This document shows, piece by piece, positions 6,765 through 10,467 of a stretch of DNA of 10,467 nucleotides. This DNA comes from Flavobacteriia bacterium (GTDB lineage Bacteria; Bacteroidota; Bacteroidia; Flavobacteriales; Flavobacteriaceae), in contig DRQI01000383.1 of NCBI GenBank assembly GCA_011330545.1, forward strand, positions 1-10,467, read 5' to 3'. How positions within the stretch are numbered: the stretch's first letter is position 1; every line of letters begins with the position of its first letter. Made by a program: the position numbers and the translations under genes. The notes under the pieces are model-generated. The model saw nothing but the letters and a program-made list of their open reading frames with translations, did not search any database and was not told where the DNA came from.

Positions 6765-7968
6765 TTATTTTTTTAAGTATTTCATCAAAAATATCTTGGG
6801 CAACAGCCGCCTTGGGTTTTAAATTAAACTCCATAATATTTTCTTTATTATCAATAATGGTAATTTTATTGGTTGGTTTTTTAAAGCCCGCCCCTTTATC
6901 TTCTAATGAATTGAGTACGATTAAATCTAAGTTTTTACGTTTTAATTTGCCTTTGGCATTTGCCAACGCATTGTTGGTTTCTAAAGCAAAACCCACTAAG
7001 AATTGATGTTGTTTTTGTGCTCCTAAGGATGCCAAAATATCTTTGGTTGGTGTGAGTTCAATAACCATACCGGCATCTTTTTTCTTAATTTTTTGTGATG
7101 CGATAGCGGCCGGTTTAAAATCAGCCACTGCTGCTGCTAGAATAGCAATGTCAGCATCTTTATAATATTGATGGGTGGCTTGATACATTTCATCGGCACT
7201 TACCACATCAACACGTTGGATGAGCGTATGTGATACTTTTTCATTAGACGGCCCTGAAATTAAAATTACTTGAGCTCCCAAGTTAGCGGCTTGTTTTGCC
7301 AATTCGAATCCCATTTTTCCTGAGGAATGGTTTCCTATAAACCGAACGGGGTCAATGGCTTCATAGGTTGGCCCTGCGGTTATTATAACTTTTTTTCCTC
7401 GCAACGGCAATTGTGAGATTATATCATTTTCTATAAACGACATGATGGTTTCGGGTTCTGCCATTCTACCTTCGCCTTCCAAGCCACTGGCTAATTCACC
7501 ACTTTCAGCGGGAATCATCACATTGCCAAACTGTTCTAATTTTTGTAAGTTTTCTTTGGTGGTATGGTGTCGGTACATGTCTAAATCCATCGCCGGCGCA
7601 AAATACACATCGCATTTTGCAGATAAATAAGTGGCCAGCAGTAAGTTATCGCAAGTGCCGTTGGCCATTTTAGATAAGGTATTAGCCGTTGCCGGGGCAA
7701 TGACAAAATAATCTGCCCAAAGTGCTAAATCAACATGGTTGTTCCACACTTCATTTTCATCTTTTATATCATAAAAAGTTGAGTGTACCGGATTTTTAGA
7801 CAGTGTAGAGAGGGTAAGCGGCGTTACAAAATCTTTGGCGGCAGGCGTCATTACTACTTGTACATTAGCCCCTGCTTTGATAAATAACCTTACTAAATAC
7901 GTAATTTTATAAGCAGCAATTCCGGCAGTAACGCCAATTAATATATTTTTACCGCTTAGTACAGACAT
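6757..7968 (-). CDS. coaBC: Bifunctional phosphopantothenoylcysteine decarboxylase / phosphopantothenate-cysteine ligase CoaBC
   Basis: CoaBC makes 4'-phosphopantetheine for coenzyme A in two steps: CoaB joins cysteine to phosphopantothenate, then the FMN-dependent CoaC decarboxylates the product. The CoaC half (1 to about 185) shows GVTAGIAAYK (12-21), catalytic H78 in NNHVDL, and PATANT (92-97). The CoaB half starts at KVIITAGPT (193-201), with NHSSGKMG (213-220), AAAVADFKP (278-286) and the KIKKK lysine stretch (293-297). Two CoaC positions differ from the E. coli enzyme as I recall it: PAMD (D128) where E. coli has PAMN (N125), and S161 where it has the flap cysteine C158. The length of 403 residues is usual, so both domains should be intact. 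The start codon shares one base with the rpoZ stop (TAATG), and the 3' end overlaps porD by 8 bases. Confidence 0.97.
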   Translation of the reverse strand: MSVLSGKNILIGVTAGIAAYKITYLVRLFIKAGANVQVVMTPAAKDFVTPLTLSTLSKNPVHSTFYDIKDENEVWNNHVDLALWADYFVIAPATANTLSKMANGTCDNLLLATYLSAKCDVYFAPAMDLDMYRHHTTKENLQKLEQFGNVMIPAESGELASGLEGEGRMAEPETIMSFIENDIISQLPLRGKKVIITAGPTYEAIDPVRFIGNHSSGKMGFELAKQAANLGAQVILISGPSNEKVSHTLIQRVDVVSADEMYQATHQYYKDADIAILAAAVADFKPAAIASQKIKKKDAGMVIELTPTKDILASLGAQKQHQFLVGFALETNNALANAKGKLKRKNLDLIVLNSLEDKGAGFKKPTNKITIIDNKENIMEFNLKPKAAVAQDIFDEILKKINA

Positions 7969-8297
7969 TATTTTTTAGCTTCTGCCTCTTGTTTTCTGTA
8001 ATATATTTTACCTTTCAACCACTCTTCAATAGCCATTGCAGTGGGTTTTGGTAATTTTTCGTAAAAACGAGAAACTTCTATTTGTTCTTTATTTTCGAAA
8101 ATTTCCTCCAAACTATCATTATGGGTAGCAAATTCTTCTAATTTATCAATCAATTCAATTTTCAAATCTTCACTAATTTGAACGGCCCTTTTTGCCATGA
8201 TTGAAATGGCTTCATAAATATTATTGGTAGGCTCTTCAATTTTAGTCCTATCGTACGTAACGGTTGTTAAGGGTGCTTCAGAATTTTTATAATCCAT
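7968..8297 (-). CDS. rpoZ: DNA-directed RNA polymerase omega subunit (Bacteroidota type)
   Basis: Omega is the small RNA polymerase subunit that clamps and stabilises the beta' subunit. At 109 residues it fits the Bacteroidota form, which diverges from the proteobacterial one. The key piece is NNIYEAISIMAKRAVQIS (25-42), equivalent to the conserved helix in which omega proteins carry a NRFEL-type segment followed by A-x-R-A-x-Q. The C-terminal half, with EEWLKGKIYYRK (90-101), is typical of the Bacteroidota family. It starts inside the end of bamD (11-base overlap) and its stop overlaps the coaBC start, so the three are almost surely translated from one transcript. The identity rests on this helix, size and gene order. 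Confidence 0.9.
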   Translation of the reverse strand: MDYKNSEAPLTTVTYDRTKIEEPTNNIYEAISIMAKRAVQISEDLKIELIDKLEEFATHNDSLEEIFENKEQIEVSRFYEKLPKPTAMAIEEWLKGKIYYRKQEAEAKK

Positions 8298-9120
8298 TGG
8301 TTTTAAATTTTTCTTGTTGTTTTTTCAATAATTTTAGTTCTTTTTGTAAGTTTTCTACCAATCCGGCAAATTCTTTTATCCTCGTTGATGTTGGAAAACT
8401 TTTTTCAAATCGCTGATGCGTCAAAATAGCATCATTGATTCTTTTTTCTTTTTTATAATCTACACTTTTCATTGCTAACTCGTAAGAAGCCAAAAACTTA
8501 TAAGCCATAGCATCTTCTTTATAGATGGTTCCGAAATTGTCTTCAAGAAAGGTATCTAAGGCTACGATGGCTGCTTTATAATGTTCTGTTTTATAATACA
8601 GTTTGGCATTGTCAAAAGCTTTTTTTTCTAATCTTTTGCTAAGTTCGTCATAGTACTTATTGGCTTCTGCCAACTTATCAGAGTTTGGATATTTATCGAT
8701 AAACCCTTGAAAAGCATTTAGGGCTTTTTCTGTATCTGCCTGGTCTCTGTTAGATTTTGGCGAAGACAAATAATAACTATGTGCTGCTAAAAAAGAGGCT
8801 TCTTCTATTTTTGAGCTATTGGGATAATTGCCAATAAACCTATTAAAGTAATACGACGCCAAATCATAATTTTTAGTTTTATAATTGGCATTGGCTATCA
8901 TAAATTGGATACGCTCCATTTGCGGTTTGCGTTGGTATTTGGGAATTACCTTTTCAAACAACTGAATGGCTTTGTTATACTTGCCTTGTTCATACAAATC
9001 AGTTGCCATTTTATACTGCTCATCTACAGTACCTTTGTTTAATACTTTTTGATATTCGCCACAGGCTGTAAATACAATGGTTACCAACAATAAAACACTA
9101 AGTCTCTTCATTTTTTGCAT
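8287..9120 (-). CDS. bamD: Outer membrane protein assembly factor BamD (lipoprotein)
   Basis: BamD is the essential lipoprotein partner of BamA in folding outer-membrane beta-barrel proteins. A lipoprotein signal peptide ends in the lipobox FTAC, with lipidated C20 if counted from the first ATG; the following GEYQKVLNKG is typical of Bacteroidota BamD. The rest is a row of TPR-like helical repeats, for example EQYKMATDLYEQGKY (34-48), NYKTKNYDLASYYFNRF (79-95), KALNAFQGFIDKYPNS (132-147) and NAKLYYKTEHYKAAI (171-185). The length of 277 is ordinary. Two in-frame ATGs exist, at 9120 and 9111. The second gives MKRLSVLLLV, a cleaner signal peptide, and a -7 box at 9125-9132 would start transcripts close to the first ATG, so 9111 may be the true start. 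The gene heads the bamD-rpoZ-coaBC-porD unit. Confidence 0.95.
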   Translation of the reverse strand: MQKMKRLSVLLLVTIVFTACGEYQKVLNKGTVDEQYKMATDLYEQGKYNKAIQLFEKVIPKYQRKPQMERIQFMIANANYKTKNYDLASYYFNRFIGNYPNSSKIEEASFLAAHSYYLSSPKSNRDQADTEKALNAFQGFIDKYPNSDKLAEANKYYDELSKRLEKKAFDNAKLYYKTEHYKAAIVALDTFLEDNFGTIYKEDAMAYKFLASYELAMKSVDYKKEKRINDAILTHQRFEKSFPTSTRIKEFAGLVENLQKELKLLKKQQEKFKTNGL

Positions 9121-9124
9121 TTTG

Positions 9125-9132
9125 CAAAATTA
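9125..9132 (-). promoter_or_regulatory. Putative -7 box for the bamD operon (proximal)
   Basis: The minus strand reads TAATTTTG, an exact TAnnTTTG match, with GTTTTA (9152-9157) 19 bases upstream as a weak -33. Transcription would begin close to 9118-9121, at the first possible bamD ATG, implying either a leaderless message or use of the second ATG at 9111. Confidence 0.45.
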
Positions 9133-9173
9133 CTTATTTAAAACGGATTAATAAAACTATTTTTTGAAAGTGA

Positions 9174-9181
9174 CAAAAATA
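9174..9181 (-). promoter_or_regulatory. Putative -7 box for the bamD operon (distal)
   Basis: The minus strand reads TATTTTTG, an exact TAnnTTTG match, predicting a leader of about 50 bases before bamD. No clear -33 box is seen. It may be the main promoter if the proximal box, which leaves almost no leader, is not used. Confidence 0.4.
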
Positions 9182-9269
9182 GGGTTACTTTTTATAGCAT
9201 TGCACGAAAGATTACTAAAAGTTTGTTAATACTTAGAGTGTAGATACTACGAGAAAAATACGCTTTTCC

Positions 9270-10151
9270 CTATGCTAGGTAGTTATCTACAAAGCCATGT
9301 ATTTTTTGCTGTAATTGTTTACTCGCTTCTACTAAAGGCAAACGGACAAAGGGTTCGCAAAGTTTTTTTTCTTTGAGCAGCGCTTTGATTCCGGCCGGAT
9401 TATTTTCTTCAAAAATTAAATTGATACAATCCATTAATTGATAATGAATTTGGTAGGCCTGTTTGGCTTTTCCTTCAATTCCGAGTCGAATCATAGTAGC
9501 GAATTCTTTTGGAAATGCTTGTCCGATTACCGAAATGACGCCTGCCCCTCCGGCAAGGACTACCCCAAGTACCAAATCGTCATCACCCGAAATGATTAAA
9601 AAATCATCGGGTTTATTTTTTATGAGTTGTAAATATTGGTGTACGCTATTGCCGGCTTCTTTAAGGGCAATAATATTGTCAAAATCTGATGCCAACCTAA
9701 AAACTGTTTCAGGACTTATATTTTTTGCTGTCCTTCCCGGAACATTATACAGTATTATCGGTTTCGGGCATACTTTTGCGATGGCACTAAAATGTTGATA
9801 AAACCCTTCTTGTGTAGGTTTGTTATAATATGGGGCAACAGACAAAATGGCGTCAAATGCCTTTAAATTAGCGGCATTAATTTCATCAATTACAGCTTGG
9901 GTACAATTTCCGCCTATGCCTAAAACCAACGGTAATTTGGCATTATTAACAGCTACAACGGCCTCTCTAACTTGTGCTCTTTCTTTTGCACTGAGCGTTG
10001 CCGGTTCACCCGTAGTACCTTGTACCACCAAATAATCAATACCATTGTCAATTTGGTAATTTACCAGTTTTTCTAAGGCATTATAATCTACTTTTCTATC
10101 TTCTGTAAACGGGGTAATTAATGCCACACCTGTTCCTACAAACTGCTCCAC
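9270..10151 (-). CDS. dapA: 4-hydroxy-tetrahydrodipicolinate synthase DapA
   Basis: DapA condenses pyruvate with aspartate semialdehyde, the first committed step toward diaminopimelate and lysine. The 293-residue TIM-barrel aldolase has GTTGEPATLS (45-54) with T46/T47, PYYNKPTQEG (107-116) with Y109, YNVPGR (135-140) with Y135 and R140, and Schiff-base lysine K164 in ALKEAG; all expected catalytic residues are present. The residues that bind inhibitory lysine in E. coli (H56, E84) align without gaps to R58 and A86, so feedback control by lysine is probably weak or absent. The start is GTG at 10151: an in-frame TAA lies 12-15 bases upstream, no ATG precedes the conserved FVGTGVALITPF, and MEQFVGTG is the right N-terminus. 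It sits 149 bases before bamD and downstream of the hairpin cluster, with no exact promoter box found. Confidence 0.96.
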   Translation of the reverse strand: MEQFVGTGVALITPFTEDRKVDYNALEKLVNYQIDNGIDYLVVQGTTGEPATLSAKERAQVREAVVAVNNAKLPLVLGIGGNCTQAVIDEINAANLKAFDAILSVAPYYNKPTQEGFYQHFSAIAKVCPKPIILYNVPGRTAKNISPETVFRLASDFDNIIALKEAGNSVHQYLQLIKNKPDDFLIISGDDDLVLGVVLAGGAGVISVIGQAFPKEFATMIRLGIEGKAKQAYQIHYQLMDCINLIFEENNPAGIKALLKEKKLCEPFVRLPLVEASKQLQQKIHGFVDNYLA

Positions 10152-10199
10152 TAGTTTTAAAATTTATCAGTTAATAAAAAATTTCTTGAAACCAACTAT

Positions 10200-10220
10200 C
10201 CCCGAGGCAAGCCATAGGGG
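10200..10220. repeat. Hairpin copy A of a paired repeat (CCCC/GGGG type)
   Basis: CCCC (10200-10203) pairs with GGGG (10217-10220) around an inner GAGGCA-AGCC core. The outer TGAAACCA/TGGTTTCA pair encloses it, and on the minus strand the whole stem is followed within about 4 bases by a T run (TTTTTT), so it could also act as a terminator or attenuator in front of dapA. Confidence 0.55.
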
Positions 10221-10354
10221 TATTTCGCTGGTTTCATTTTGACCTTAGGGTCAAAAACCGAAATTTGGTATTTTACCTCACCCGAAACTGCAAAAGGCAG
10301 TTTCGACCCTGCCTACCGTCAGGCAGGCTCTCCCAAGGAGAGGTAAATCGGAAA

Positions 10355-10375
10355 CCTCGAGGCAGAGCCTAGAGG
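10355..10375. repeat. Hairpin copy B of a paired repeat (CCTC/GAGG type)
   Basis: CCTC (10355-10358) pairs with GAGG (10372-10375), and AGGC (10360-10363) with GCCT (10367-10370), leaving a 3-base loop. It shares a preceding GAAACC and the CGAGGCA and AGCC core with copy A, while the closing stem differs on both sides in a compensating way. Confidence 0.55.
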
Positions 10376-10410
10376 AATTCTTTTCGATTCGATATAGTTT
10401 AAATTAACTG

Positions 10411-10467
10411 TTAATCTTCAAATTCTTCTTTTAAAATACGTTGAACATCTAATATCGTTTCTTCTTC
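10411..10467 (-). CDS. C-terminal end of an unidentified protein (5' part outside the window)
   Basis: An open frame enters from the window edge and ends in TAA at 10411-10413, giving 18 residues ending in DVQRILKEEFED. The frame is in the same direction as all other genes here, and the acidic, helical tail looks like a natural protein end. Too little remains to name a family. Its stop lies 36 bases before the inverted-repeat cluster, so that cluster would form the 3' end of its message. Confidence 0.6.
   Translation of the reverse strand, partial: EEETILDVQRILKEEFED

Larger units (their letters stand above)
10187..10375. repeat. GC-rich cluster of inverted repeats between dapA and the upstream gene
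   Basis: This stretch fills most of the 259-base gap upstream of dapA. Perfect inverted pairs are: TGAAACCA 10187-10194 with 10229-10236; TTTTGACC 10237-10244 with 10249-10256; TTTACCTC 10272-10279 with 10340-10347; CGAAACTGC 10283-10291 with 10297-10305; CCTGCCT 10308-10314 with 10321-10327; CTCTCC 10328-10333 with 10337-10342. Two further hairpins sit near the ends (10200-10220, 10355-10375). By hand count GC is about 51% over 10261-10380, against 25% (10141-10200) and 22% (10381-10440) in the flanks. No reading frame or transposase is present. It resembles a dispersed intergenic palindromic element or a small MITE; a structured untranslated RNA between the two co-oriented genes is the other option. 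Confidence 0.8.

Noticed and set aside
9463..9798. Plus-strand open frame of 111 codons
   Set aside because: It is antisense to the dapA catalytic core; composition is that of a shadow frame.
10272..10347. tRNA-like cloverleaf
   Set aside because: Stem lengths and loops do not match tRNA, there is no anticodon arm of 5 bp with a 7-base loop, no T-loop consensus and no CCA-like end.
10152..10410. CRISPR array or insertion sequence
   Set aside because: There are no regularly spaced direct repeats, no transposase frame and no clear target-site duplication at the element's ends.

Overview
The window is a low-GC stretch from a member of the Bacteroidota, most likely a marine-type Flavobacteriia. 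Reasons: a secreted protein with a C-terminal type IX secretion (T9SS) sorting domain, a DUF4835/PorD-family protein beside coaBC, the short Bacteroidota form of RNA polymerase omega, a Bacteroidota-type FabI, and repeated matches to the Bacteroidota sigma -7 box TAnnTTTG in front of genes. Every gene I can support is on the minus strand, so transcription runs from high to low coordinates.

Layout in transcription order: (1) 10411-10467, the last 18 codons of an unidentified gene. (2) 10152-10410, a 259-base gap filled by a GC-rich cluster of inverted repeats. (3) dapA (lysine/diaminopimelate synthesis), starting with GTG. (4) A 149-base gap with two promoter-like -7 boxes, then a tightly packed unit bamD-rpoZ-coaBC-porD whose genes overlap by 11, 1 and 8 bases. 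(5) recN, with its own promoter-like box and a small palindrome near the predicted transcription start. (6) fabI, with its own promoter-like box. (7) A T9SS-exported protein with two related NDDCANA-type domains, ended by a good intrinsic terminator. (8) A membrane-anchored family 2 glycosyltransferase starting with TTG. (9) The first 238 codons of a PLP-dependent cystathionine beta-synthase/cysteine synthase-like enzyme, cut by the window edge.

Most genes are housekeeping: envelope building (BamD, PorD, FabI, DapA, glycosyltransferase), cofactor supply (CoaBC), transcription (omega) and DNA repair (RecN). The bamD-rpoZ-coaBC-porD unit joins outer-membrane protein assembly, a T9SS factor, CoA synthesis and RNA polymerase in one transcript, and a T9SS cargo protein lies about 2.8 kb downstream of porD.

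I see no multi-gene defence, mobile or biosynthetic system. The part least explained by known genes is the hairpin cluster at 10187-10375: at least six inverted repeats in under 200 bases, with GC roughly twice that of its flanks, and two diverged hairpins whose paired bases differ together. It looks like a dispersed structured intergenic repeat or a small non-autonomous element. No tRNA, rRNA, CRISPR array, transposase gene or replication origin was seen.
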